The notes: generated by a model not told the origin, from the letters alone. 5,483 bases of DNA from Phascolarctobacterium sp. (GCA_019417125.1 DXVZ01000041.1:1-5483), one strand, 5' to 3'; numbered from the stretch's first letter, positions 1 through 5,483 are shown. Made by a program: numbers and translations.

Positions 1-165
1 GTGTGGAACGGTATTATCGGCGCGGCGTCGCTGTGGCTGGTAAACCTTGTTGGCGCAGCAGTAGGCTTCGGGCTGAAAATAACGGTAGTAAAAGCATTAA
101 TAGCAGGCATCTTCGGCGTGCCGGGGCTGCTTGCCGTGCTGTGCTGGGAGATATTTATAAAATAA
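1..165 (+). CDS. BofA-family membrane protein, C-terminal part (5' end outside window)
   Basis: The first 54 codons of frame 1, open from the window edge to TAA at 163-165, encode a hydrophobic C-terminal segment: two membrane-spanning stretches joined by a short loop around VGFGLKITVVKAL, then AGIFGVPGLLAVL. From memory this lines up well with the C-terminus of Bacillus subtilis BofA (VN at the start, then an (I/A)xGIxGxPG block), including the Gly-Pro-Gly turn. BofA in Bacillus inhibits SpoIVFB-dependent pro-sigma-K processing in the sporulation membrane; family members also occur in Firmicutes that do not sporulate, where the role is unclear. Full-length relatives are about 80-90 aa, so roughly 30-40 N-terminal residues are missing. 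The GTG at position 1 is probably an internal valine and not a start. In many Firmicutes bofA follows recR, so recR may lie just to the left (inference). A strong hairpin terminator follows immediately. Confidence 0.75.
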   Translation: MWNGIIGAASLWLVNLVGAAVGFGLKITVVKALIAGIFGVPGLLAVLCWEIFIK

Positions 166-199
166 AAAAGAAGTGGTGGAAATCCATCACTTCTTTTTT
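164..199. terminator. Bidirectional intrinsic terminator between bofA-like gene and SLH porin
   Basis: The stem pairs 170-179 (GAAGTGGTGG) with 184-193 (CCATCACTTC), ten pairs including one G-U wobble, with a 4-nt loop AAAT. It is flanked by six A (164-169) and six T (194-199). The structure therefore gives a hairpin followed by a U-tract in either reading direction. It starts within the stop codon of the bofA-like gene and ends 18 bp from the stop of the porin (218), so it can terminate both converging transcripts. Confidence 0.9.
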
Positions 200-217
200 A
201 TGCCTAAAAGCACTGTT

Positions 218-1468
218 TTAGAAAGTAAAGACTATTTCAGTCCAAAGTGCGCGGCCTTCTTCATTACCATTGCGCGATTCAAAGTCTGAGTATTTTATAC
301 CGGCAACCATATTTTTGGCTACTGTAAAGTTAGCTCCTACATCCCAGCCTTTGTAACCGTCGCCGTAATAATCGTTTTCCGTATAAGCTACGTCAGACGG
401 GAACAACGAATAACCGCCGGCAAAAATGCTTGGGCGTAAGTATGTCGACATAGGACGGTCATTATAGTTGGCATAAAGGCCGTAACTGCCAACATCAGAT
501 GCTTTAGCTCCTCTGTAAGACAGGCCGATAATGTAACCGTTATTATCGCTGTCATATAGGTCGGTGTCCATATCGCCATAGTAATAAGCGCCTTTTAAAT
601 ACAGGTTTTTAATTATTTCGTCAGTAAGCGAAATTTCATAAATTTCATTATCGCGTTGGTTATCAGCTTTATAATATCTTAAAGCCGTGTCTAAAGTGTC
701 AAATTTGCCTTCAACGCCGGCAAAATAAATACGGTCACCATCTTCCATATTGCGCCCGCCATGTAAAAATTCACCGCCTACCCAATCAGGCGCGCTGCTG
801 GCTTTTTGCACCCAGCCGTATACTTTAATTTTATCGCCATAAGTTAATTTAATGCCATCGCCTTTGCTATCGGATACATCGGACTTAATAAAACTCTGAC
901 GTCCGGCTTCAATATCGATGCCGCCTATTCTGCCGGTTACATAAGCACGCGAAAGAATTACATCGTCATCGTCACGGTTTCGCTCAATGCCGTCATAGTA
1001 CTGAAAGTTTTCAAAACGCCCTAACCATGCCCAATCTTCATTTATCTGCCCTGTTGCATATAAACGGGTACGCAGATAACCTTCATCGGTTTGCGCTTTG
1101 CCGTCACCAAAACGGTAACTTGCCCTGATTTCGCCGGTAATTTTTACGTTATTCGCTTTCTTTTCAAGGTTGGCTACGCGCACGCCGAGGCTGTCCAGTT
1201 CGTCAGCAAACTCTGCTGCTAATTTATCTACATTAGCTCCCTTTGCCATAGCTTTGGCAATAATCTGCGCCATTTCATAACGAGTCATAAGTTTGTCGCC
1301 GCCGTAAGAGCCGTCCAGATAACCGTCGATTACTCCTTCGGCCGCCAGTTTGTTTACAGCGTCATAAGCCCAGTGACCGGCCGGTACGTCGCTGAAAGGA
1401 TTAGCTGCATAGGCGCCGGAAGTAATTCCAAGAGCGGCCAGTACAGCGATAAGCAAAGTTTTTTTCAT
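218..1468 (-). CDS. SLH-domain outer-membrane porin (OmpM-like)
   Basis: This encodes 416 aa. Residues 1-21 are a signal peptide (MKKTLLIAVLAALG core, cleavage expected after AYA). Residues 23-76 form one SLH domain (NPFSDVPAGHWAYDAV, GVIDGY, and the TRYE version of the TRAE motif at 62-65). Residues 79-104 form a short coiled coil (LAAEFADELDSLGVRVANLEKK). From about 106 to the end the protein has alternating aromatic/polar beta-strands typical of a porin barrel, finishing VFTF with the C-terminal Phe expected for outer-membrane insertion. In Negativicutes such proteins tether the outer membrane to the cell wall through the SLH domain binding polyamine-modified peptidoglycan, and act as general diffusion porins. 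The length matches the family. The ATG at 1468 is chosen because AGGAGGG lies 7 nt upstream; an in-frame TTG at 1474 is too close to that site. Whether it is read through from the MFS gene or has its own promoter is unresolved. It may be one of several paralogues. Confidence 0.92.
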   Translation of the reverse strand: MKKTLLIAVLAALGITSGAYAANPFSDVPAGHWAYDAVNKLAAEGVIDGYLDGSYGGDKLMTRYEMAQIIAKAMAKGANVDKLAAEFADELDSLGVRVANLEKKANNVKITGEIRASYRFGDGKAQTDEGYLRTRLYATGQINEDWAWLGRFENFQYYDGIERNRDDDDVILSRAYVTGRIGGIDIEAGRQSFIKSDVSDSKGDGIKLTYGDKIKVYGWVQKASSAPDWVGGEFLHGGRNMEDGDRIYFAGVEGKFDTLDTALRYYKADNQRDNEIYEISLTDEIIKNLYLKGAYYYGDMDTDLYDSDNNGYIIGLSYRGAKASDVGSYGLYANYNDRPMSTYLRPSIFAGGYSLFPSDVAYTENDYYGDGYKGWDVGANFTVAKNMVAGIKYSDFESRNGNEEGRALWTEIVFTF

Positions 1469-1475
1469 GTTCAAG

Positions 1476-1482
1476 CCCTCCT
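1476..1482 (-). promoter_or_regulatory. Shine-Dalgarno site fixing the porin start
   Basis: Read on the - strand this is AGGAGGG, a near-perfect ribosome binding site with a 7-nt spacer to ATG at 1468-1466. The spacing to the alternative TTG (1474-1472) would be only 1 nt, so the shorter reading with an MKKTLL signal peptide start is preferred. Confidence 0.85.
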
Positions 1483-1488
1483 GTGGCC

Positions 1489-1500
1489 AATATATATAAA
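1489..1500 (-). promoter_or_regulatory. Possible -10 region for the porin gene
   Basis: The - strand reads TTTATATATATT just upstream of the ribosome binding site, offering TATATA (1498-1493) or TATATT (1494-1489) as a -10 element. No convincing -35 hexamer lies 16-18 bp upstream, and the resulting 5' leader would be under about 20 nt. It is plausible as a promoter for an abundant envelope protein, but the case rests on AT content alone. Confidence 0.3.
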
Positions 1501-1520
1501 GTAATTAGTTTTAGTGATAG

Positions 1521-1556
1521 CAGAATCAGTGCGGAGGTTTTCCGGCACTGATTCTG
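1521..1556. repeat. 12-bp perfect hairpin between MFS and porin genes
   Basis: CAGAATCAGTGC (1521-1532) is exactly complementary to GCACTGATTCTG (1545-1556) around a 12-nt loop that can add a few inner pairs. On the + strand the stem is followed by TTTT (1557-1560). On the - strand, the direction in which both flanking genes run, it is followed by CTATCAC, so a canonical U-tract is missing. It may end or stabilise the mmgE-MFS transcript by a mechanism other than simple intrinsic termination, or be partly read through into the porin gene. Confidence 0.6.
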
Positions 1557-1581
1557 TTTTAAGGAGGAATGCCGTTGGATA

Positions 1582-1606
1582 CAGTTATAACTTTACTTTA
1601 TAACTG
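1582..1606. repeat. 9-bp AT-rich inverted repeat just after the MFS stop codon
   Basis: CAGTTATAA (1582-1590) and TTATAACTG (1598-1606) form a perfect 9-bp inverted repeat with a 7-nt loop, ending 1 nt from the MFS stop codon (1610-1608). In the mRNA this is a weak stem with no U-tract after it. Together with the stronger hairpin at 1521-1556 it makes a tandem 3'-end structure for the enzyme/transporter transcript. Confidence 0.5.
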
Positions 1607-1607
1607 C

Positions 1608-2882
1608 TCAATCAGCGGACCATTGAGCTTTAAGCGTTTTGGCTTTAGAGCCGATAACCATGAAAGCTACCAGGATGAAGACCAAAAGCGGCAGGGCGAT
1701 ATAAAAACAGGTATCATAACTTGTTGCCTGCATAACAAAGCCCCACAGTGAAGAAGAAATACCGCCTATTAAAGTGCTGGCGCCGGTTACGCGGCCCCAA
1801 ATTTTAGTAAAATCTTTGGTGCCAAAAACATTTTTAACAAGCAGCGGGCCATAAAGGTTTGTTGCTGAATAAGCGCCGCCATAAAGAAACGCGGCAGCCA
1901 TCAAAGCCATCTGGCTGTTGCCGGAAAGGAACAGCAAAAGGGAAATGATAGTGGAACCTACATAATAGATTGCGCCAAGACGGATACTCTTATCGCAAAC
2001 TGCGCCGAGCGTAAGTTTAAAGAACATAGTGCCGCCCTGCAGCATGCTGGCAACAAAGCCTGCGGCTACGATTGAAAGCCCTACGGACTGGGCGTAAGAA
2101 TTAAAGAAGAAGGACATGCAGGCAACGCCGTTGGAAATAGGCATGGCAAGCAGAATGAGATAAAAAGCAAGTGTGTGGGTTGCTTTATCAGCAGAGATGC
2201 CAACCGGTACAGGAGCGGCTTTAGGTTTGTCGCTGCTGCTATCGGATTGGTTTTCAATTCCGTAAGGAAGCAGTCCTTTTTCTGCCGGTGTAGCACGGAT
2301 AAAAATCATTGCCAGCGGGACAAATACCAGTGCGATAGCGGCAAAGCACCAGAAGCAGGTTCTCCAGCCATAGTTGGCAATAATAACACTGCCGACAGAA
2401 CTGAAAATAACACCGCCGAGGCCTTGTGCTGCCGAGATAATGCCGAGCATAGTGCCGGTTTTAGTAGGGAACCACTGATTCATCAGTAGCGGAATAGAAA
2501 AAGCAAAGAGGATAGACATCGGGAAAGCCAAAAGGGCGGAAGCTATGTACAGCATCCATACGTTTTGGGCAAGAGCCCTTACAGAAAAGCCTACCGCCTC
2601 AACAAGCAGGCAGCTTACTAAAATCCAGCGGATATTATAGGTGCGGCATAATTTAGAAAAAATCGTAGGCGCGCAGAACGCTGTGGTAAACTGTACAATT
2701 GACTGTGTTACGCCGTAAGCTGCGACCGAAATACCAAGCCCTTTAGCGACAGGCGAGTAAAAAATACTGGCGACGCTTGTAATAAGGCTTGCAGGAATCA
2801 TCAGCAAAATCATTACAATAACTATAACGAAACCGTAATGCATGCCTTTGCTTTGTTTAGGTTCAGAAACAGTTGCTAACAT
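1608..2882 (-). CDS. MFS transporter, OFA/monocarboxylate-like, 12 TM
   Basis: This encodes a 424-aa inner-membrane carrier. Twelve hydrophobic segments can be picked out, six before and six after a hydrophilic central loop at about 197-235 (rich in Ser, Asp, Lys and Pro). The first half carries a motif typical of the oxalate/formate and monocarboxylate branch of the major facilitator superfamily: NQWFPTKTGTMLGI at 135-148, AAQGLGG at 151-157, YGWR at 171-174, then ATPAEKGLLPYG before the loop. These carriers usually move small organic acids by proton symport or by exchange; the substrate here cannot be read from sequence. The ATG at 2882 has AAAGAAGG (2891-2898) 8 nt upstream. The gene begins 22 bp after the stop of the MmgE/PrpD gene on the same strand, so the two almost certainly form an operon and the carrier probably imports the enzyme's substrate or exports its product. 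Function beyond organic-acid-type MFS is inference. Confidence 0.88.
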   Translation of the reverse strand: MLATVSEPKQSKGMHYGFVIVIVMILLMIPASLITSVASIFYSPVAKGLGISVAAYGVTQSIVQFTTAFCAPTIFSKLCRTYNIRWILVSCLLVEAVGFSVRALAQNVWMLYIASALLAFPMSILFAFSIPLLMNQWFPTKTGTMLGIISAAQGLGGVIFSSVGSVIIANYGWRTCFWCFAAIALVFVPLAMIFIRATPAEKGLLPYGIENQSDSSSDKPKAAPVPVGISADKATHTLAFYLILLAMPISNGVACMSFFFNSYAQSVGLSIVAAGFVASMLQGGTMFFKLTLGAVCDKSIRLGAIYYVGSTIISLLLFLSGNSQMALMAAAFLYGGAYSATNLYGPLLVKNVFGTKDFTKIWGRVTGASTLIGGISSSLWGFVMQATSYDTCFYIALPLLVFILVAFMVIGSKAKTLKAQWSAD

Positions 2883-2904
2883 GTATTACACCTTCTTTAA
2901 GAAA

Positions 2905-4248
2905 TTATTTCTGCGTGGGAAGTTTAATTAAAACAGAAATATCGTCAACTTCTTCAAATTTGTGGAAAATATCAAGCAAAGCCGCGGCTGCTTCTTTGTT
3001 TAAAGCTTTTTCTGCCTGCAGCATAAATTTTTCTTCAACATCAGCAGTGCTGAGCGGGTTGCCGGGCGCGCTGGGCGCTACATCGCATTTTACTTCGAAC
3101 GAAGTACCGTCGCTTAAAACAGCGGTGCAGTGCGCCTGGTCATTGCGCAGAGCAGCGTCTTCGCAGATAACTACATGTTCCATAATTTTGGCAATATCTT
3201 CAGAAATGCTAAAATCGTCGTCCAAAGGTACAAATGCCAGATGCGGGTCGGAAATTACGCGGCCGACAATGTAGCGCAGCGAAACCATTGCCTGATAGAT
3301 ACTTGCCGGGATAGGATTTTTACCAAGGGTAAGTGCGGTAGGAGAAACGTAAACCGTAACCTTATCAATAGTTGCCTTGTGATTTTCCAGTTCTTTATGT
3401 AAATCCAGGCAGCATTTAATTACAGCAAATGAGATAAAGCCAAACGGGTAAGGTTTGCAGGCTGTAGTTTCGCAGATGTAGTTAGTTCCGATACCCTCAA
3501 AGGCCTTTTCGTAATCGCCGGAAGGATTGATGGCGTTAAACAGGCCATTGCCGCCGGTTAAAGAGTTAATGGTGGCGGTAAAGCCGTTTTTAGCCATTTT
3601 TGCAGAAACATAACCAGCTTCGGCAGCTATGCCGGGAACCCACGAACCGGACATTGCGCCGTGTGTTCCGCGCGTGCCGGAAGAATAGCCTGCTGCAAGT
3701 CCGATTGCCGATTCCATCTGACCTGCATCAAGATTAAGCAGCTGTCCGGCAGCCACAGCGGCGCCAATACCGCCGGTAACGCCGGTAGGATACCAGCATT
3801 TAGAGGTATCCGTATTTTTAGAGAACATTGCAAAAGCCGTGCGGCACTCTAATTCCATGCCGGAACGGAACGCCTGCAATGCTTCTTTGCCGGAAACTTT
3901 TTGAGTGCGGGCAACGCCTAAAATTGCTGCCAATACAGGGCCTGCCGGGTGGAGTGTGGTTTCAAAATGAATATCGTCATAAGCCAGGCATGCGGAACTT
4001 AAGCAGTCAATCTGTACGGTTTTGGGAATATCAAGATGTTCAGTCCTGCCAATAGGAGGAAGAACGCTGCTTTCGCCTTCGGCTTTAAAGGTATTTACTG
4101 CCGCGTCTACCATTTTTGCATAAGCGCCTGCAAGGGTGCAGCCGTACCAGTTAAGAAAAGCATCCTTATAGAACTGCGGAACTGGCGAATCGGTTTTGGT
4201 ATTAGCAAAATCTAAAATTACTTTGCCGTATTTCTGAAGGTCTGTCAT
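2905..4248 (-). CDS. MmgE/PrpD-family protein, divergent active site
   Basis: This encodes a 447-aa cytoplasmic protein of the MmgE/PrpD fold, which includes 2-methylcitrate dehydratase, cis-aconitate decarboxylase and iminodisuccinate epimerase. Length is normal for the shorter members. Family landmarks are visible in order: AYDDIHFETTLHPAGPVLAAIL (residues 89-110), WYPTGVTGGIGAAVAAGQLLNLD (152-174), SAIGLAAGYSSGTRG (180-194), GIAAEAGYVSAKMAKNGFTA (206-225) and KPYPFG (265-270). Asp91, Asp92 and His100 are kept. Compared with the usual family motifs as I remember them, the His in (W/Y)HPTG is Tyr153, the Lys and His of TKRLHAG are absent near 200-206, and the Cys and His of KPYPSC...H are Gly270 and Phe274. 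A substrate or even catalysis should therefore not be assumed. Start: ATG at 4248 has AAAGGAG (4257-4263) 8 nt upstream, while an in-frame ATG at 4296 has no ribosome binding site and would add an unlikely 16-residue extension. First gene of the operon with the MFS carrier. Confidence 0.88.
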   Translation of the reverse strand: MTDLQKYGKVILDFANTKTDSPVPQFYKDAFLNWYGCTLAGAYAKMVDAAVNTFKAEGESSVLPPIGRTEHLDIPKTVQIDCLSSACLAYDDIHFETTLHPAGPVLAAILGVARTQKVSGKEALQAFRSGMELECRTAFAMFSKNTDTSKCWYPTGVTGGIGAAVAAGQLLNLDAGQMESAIGLAAGYSSGTRGTHGAMSGSWVPGIAAEAGYVSAKMAKNGFTATINSLTGGNGLFNAINPSGDYEKAFEGIGTNYICETTACKPYPFGFISFAVIKCCLDLHKELENHKATIDKVTVYVSPTALTLGKNPIPASIYQAMVSLRYIVGRVISDPHLAFVPLDDDFSISEDIAKIMEHVVICEDAALRNDQAHCTAVLSDGTSFEVKCDVAPSAPGNPLSTADVEEKFMLQAEKALNKEAAAALLDIFHKFEEVDDISVLIKLPTQK

Positions 4249-4256
4249 ACTAAACA

Positions 4257-4263
4257 CTCCTTT
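4257..4263 (-). promoter_or_regulatory. Shine-Dalgarno site fixing the MmgE/PrpD start
   Basis: The - strand reads AAAGGAG, with an 8-nt spacer to ATG at 4248-4246. The upstream in-frame ATG at 4296 is preceded only by A/T-rich sequence, so this site decides the start in favour of the 447-aa protein beginning MTDLQKYG. Confidence 0.85.
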
Positions 4264-4311
4264 GAAAGTTTTGATGTAAATTTTATATGCGCGCATTTTT
4301 ATTACAATCTC

Positions 4312-4340
4312 ATTATAAAATCAAGCGGTTAATAACAGAA
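4312..4340 (-). promoter_or_regulatory. Predicted promoter of the MmgE/PrpD-MFS operon
   Basis: On the - strand a perfect TATAAT (4317-4312) is preceded at 17 bp by TTCTGT (4340-4335), which matches the consensus -35 poorly. The expected transcription start is near 4305, leaving a leader of about 57 nt. A perfect -10 with a poor -35 is common where an activator recruits polymerase, which agrees with the LysR-type box just upstream. Confidence 0.6.
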
Positions 4341-4363
4341 GTTTCAATTTATTTAGATAGTTT

Positions 4364-4376
4364 TAACTTTTAGTTA
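4364..4376. promoter_or_regulatory. Candidate LysR-type box (T-N11-A palindrome)
   Basis: TAACT-TTT-AGTTA is a perfect 5+5 palindrome with T and A exactly 11 nt apart, the general form of a LysR-family recognition site. Its centre (4370) lies about 65 bp upstream of the predicted start of the mmgE-MFS transcript, the classical position for such a site. It sits between that promoter and the terminator of the LysR gene, so the neighbouring regulator is the obvious candidate to bind it (inference). Confidence 0.5.
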
Positions 4377-4390
4377 CGGGTTTCAGGCAT

Positions 4391-4425
4391 AAAAAAACGG
4401 CCTGCATAGGCAGACCGTTTTTTTT
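4391..4425. terminator. Intrinsic terminator of the LysR-type gene
   Basis: The stem pairs 4398-4405 (CGGCCTGC) with 4410-4417 (GCAGACCG), with one C/A mismatch and a 4-nt loop ATAG. Seven A (4391-4397) and eight T (4418-4425) flank it, so it works in either direction; on the - strand seven U follow the stem. It starts 10 bp after the regulator's stop codon (4438-4436) and separates that transcript from the enzyme/transporter operon. Confidence 0.9.
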
Positions 4426-4435
4426 AAGGGTTTAT

Positions 4436-5320
4436 TTAATATTTTTCTTTAATAATTTTAATGAATTCGCGCACCGGCTTTAATGCTGATTTAGCATACA
4501 TCAATCCGTAAGGTATTTTATAATTGCACTCCAGCGGAATCAGCTTTAATAAGGGATGTACCGTATTCCAGGCGTCAACAGTAATCATAATTAAATTATT
4601 ATTTTGGCATTCGTTAAAAGTTTCGATATTATAGACGGGAAAGTCAATAATATTTATCTGCTTATATTTTTCATTCAGTTCATCGCGCAGTTTATCCGTG
4701 TAAATATTCCAGCCGCGTTGAATAAGCATAATGGTTTTTCCGTATAAATCTTCAAAAGAAATGGAGTTCTTACGCGATAGTGGATTTGTTTGTGAGATAG
4801 CACAGCATAAATGAGCCTTAAACAGAGGTAAGACCAAACAGTTTCTTGTTTTTATGTTTTCTTCATCATAAATGCCGGGGATAATGTCATATAAAATGCC
4901 TAAATTTTTAAAATTATCCGGGAAATTATTGGCAGTTACGTCAAAAGGTATTAACTTAAAGCGTAAGCCTGATTCCTGTTTATTTAAAATTTTTTGTAAA
5001 TCACGTAAAAATAAAGTTGAAGTTTTGGAAGAAACAGCAATACGTATAATATAATTATCGTTTTGGACACTGCGGATTCTTTCTAAACAGGCGTTAGAAT
5101 AGGCAATAATTTTTTTTGCTTCATGGTACAGCTCTTTACCGGCTGCCGTAAGCATAAGCCCGCGATGTGTGCGTATAAAAAGAACTATGCCTAAATGATC
5201 TTCAAAAGTGTTTATTTGTTTAATAACAGCCGGTGGAGTTAAATGGAGTTCGTCCGCTGCTTTTGAGAAGGAAAGAACATCTGCTGTTTTAATAAAGGTA
5301 TCTAACAGAGGATTATACAT
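4436..5320 (-). CDS. LysR-family transcriptional regulator
   Basis: This encodes 294 aa, the standard length of the family. Residues 1-60 are the winged helix-turn-helix DNA-binding domain: LLDTFIKTADVLSFSKAA, then the recognition region LTPPAVIKQINTFEDHLG at 27-44 and LFIRTHRGLMLTAAG at 47-61. A linker helix follows (62-85), then a LysR-substrate-binding domain from about 90 to the end (IIRIAVSSKT at its first strand). Such regulators bind as tetramers at T-N11-A sites and activate on binding a small metabolite. The effector-domain sequence is not close to any regulator I can name. The ATG at 5320 has AGGAG (5328-5332) 7 nt upstream. The gene lies directly upstream of the MmgE/PrpD-MFS operon on the same strand, not divergent as is most usual, but with its own terminator and with a T-N11-A palindrome in between. 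Its coding sequence is clearly richer in A+T (about two thirds in lines counted by eye) than the enzyme gene. Confidence 0.92.
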   Translation of the reverse strand: MYNPLLDTFIKTADVLSFSKAADELHLTPPAVIKQINTFEDHLGIVLFIRTHRGLMLTAAGKELYHEAKKIIAYSNACLERIRSVQNDNYIIRIAVSSKTSTLFLRDLQKILNKQESGLRFKLIPFDVTANNFPDNFKNLGILYDIIPGIYDEENIKTRNCLVLPLFKAHLCCAISQTNPLSRKNSISFEDLYGKTIMLIQRGWNIYTDKLRDELNEKYKQINIIDFPVYNIETFNECQNNNLIMITVDAWNTVHPLLKLIPLECNYKIPYGLMYAKSALKPVREFIKIIKEKY

Positions 5321-5357
5321 AACTGAACTCCTGAAATGCCTGCAATTAATAAAATAA

Positions 5358-5388
5358 ATATAATTTATAAATTAATTATAAATTATAT
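5358..5388. repeat. Perfect 13-bp inverted repeat upstream of the LysR gene
   Basis: ATATAATTTATAA (5358-5370) and TTATAAATTATAT (5376-5388) are exact reverse complements around a 5-nt centre. The repeat covers the predicted -10 box of the LysR gene (5375-5380), so it could be an operator for autorepression. It is made only of A and T, which raises the odds of chance symmetry, but a 13-bp perfect arm is still uncommon. Its symmetric positions do not give a T-N11-A spacing. Confidence 0.45.
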
Positions 5389-5403
5389 AAAGAGATAGTA
5401 CAA
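5375..5403 (-). promoter_or_regulatory. Predicted promoter of the LysR-type gene
   Basis: On the - strand TTGTAC (5403-5398) and TATAAT (5380-5375) are separated by exactly 17 bp, a good sigma-70/sigma-A type promoter. The expected start is near 5368, giving a leader of roughly 50 nt before ATG at 5320. The surrounding DNA is very A/T-rich, so alternative -10 boxes are available and the exact choice is uncertain. Confidence 0.55.
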
Positions 5404-5483
5404 CAAATGGCAAAATTTTACATAAACTATTCATTTTAATTATAATTTTATTTTCTATAAAATAGAAGTAACAGTTTTTTTAG

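Noticed and set aside
1476..1537. CCTCC in the loop of the 1521-1556 hairpin (read on the - strand) could pair with the porin ribosome binding site, suggesting an RNA switch
   Set aside because: Only five base pairs are possible and they do not extend on either side. Any strong Shine-Dalgarno site would find such a match by chance.
1569..1751. A + strand 60-codon reading frame preceded by AAGGAGG and by a hairpin with TTTT
   Set aside because: The AAGGAGG is only 1 nt from the ATG, too close to work, and most of the frame is antisense to the conserved C-terminus of the MFS gene. The peptide has no recognisable features.
2905..4248. Assigning the enzyme as prpD (2-methylcitrate dehydratase) or cis-aconitate decarboxylase
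   Set aside because: No methylcitrate-cycle partners are present and several typical active-site residues appear replaced, so no specific gene symbol is justified.
4249..4296. Upstream in-frame ATG at 4296 extending the MmgE/PrpD protein by 16 residues
   Set aside because: It has no ribosome binding site, falls very near the predicted transcription start, and the added residues do not resemble the family's N-terminus.
4287..4296. Self-complementary ATGCGCGCAT in the leader of the MmgE/PrpD gene
   Set aside because: A 10-bp palindrome without a loop is too short to claim as an operator, and its position downstream of the predicted start gives no independent support.
5445..5463. ATTTTAT/ATAAAAT inverted repeat near the right edge
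   Set aside because: Seven-bp A/T arms are expected by chance in such AT-rich DNA, and the sequence offers overlapping alternative pairings.

Overview
The window looks like chromosomal DNA from a diderm Firmicute of the class Negativicutes. Two things suggest this. The porin at 218-1468 carries an N-terminal SLH domain plus coiled coil ahead of an outer-membrane beta-barrel (OmpM/Mep45 type), an architecture typical of Negativicutes. The partial gene at the left edge belongs to the BofA family, a Firmicute lineage marker. Acidaminococcaceae such as Phascolarctobacterium would fit the gene content and mixed GC, but that level of placement is a guess.

Layout, left to right: (1) the 3' end of a bofA-like gene on the + strand (1-165); (2) a symmetric hairpin terminator (164-199) between converging genes; (3) an SLH-domain porin on the - strand (218-1468); (4) a short gap with two inverted repeats (1521-1556 and 1582-1606); (5) a 12-TM MFS transporter on the - strand (1608-2882); (6) an MmgE/PrpD-family enzyme on the - strand (2905-4248), 22 bp upstream of the MFS gene and almost certainly co-transcribed with it; (7) a regulatory gap (4249-4435) with a predicted promoter, a LysR-type box and a terminator; (8) a LysR-type regulator on the - strand (4436-5320); (9) a very AT-rich upstream region (5321-5483) with a predicted promoter and a perfect 13-bp inverted repeat. 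All complete genes lie on the - strand. No intergenic stretch exceeds 300 bp, and I see no tRNA, rRNA, CRISPR array or mobile element.

The likely functional unit is LysR regulator -> MmgE/PrpD enzyme + MFS carrier, read as inducible uptake and metabolism of a small (probably carboxylic acid) metabolite. Support for regulation comes from a perfect T-N11-A palindrome (4364-4376) centred about 65 bp upstream of the inferred start of the enzyme/transporter transcript, the usual place for a LysR recognition site. The porin downstream may supply outer-membrane permeability but more likely is an independent, abundant envelope protein. The enzyme keeps the family fold motifs yet appears to lack several residues usually conserved in the active site, so its substrate cannot be inferred from the family name; this is the most interesting point in the window.
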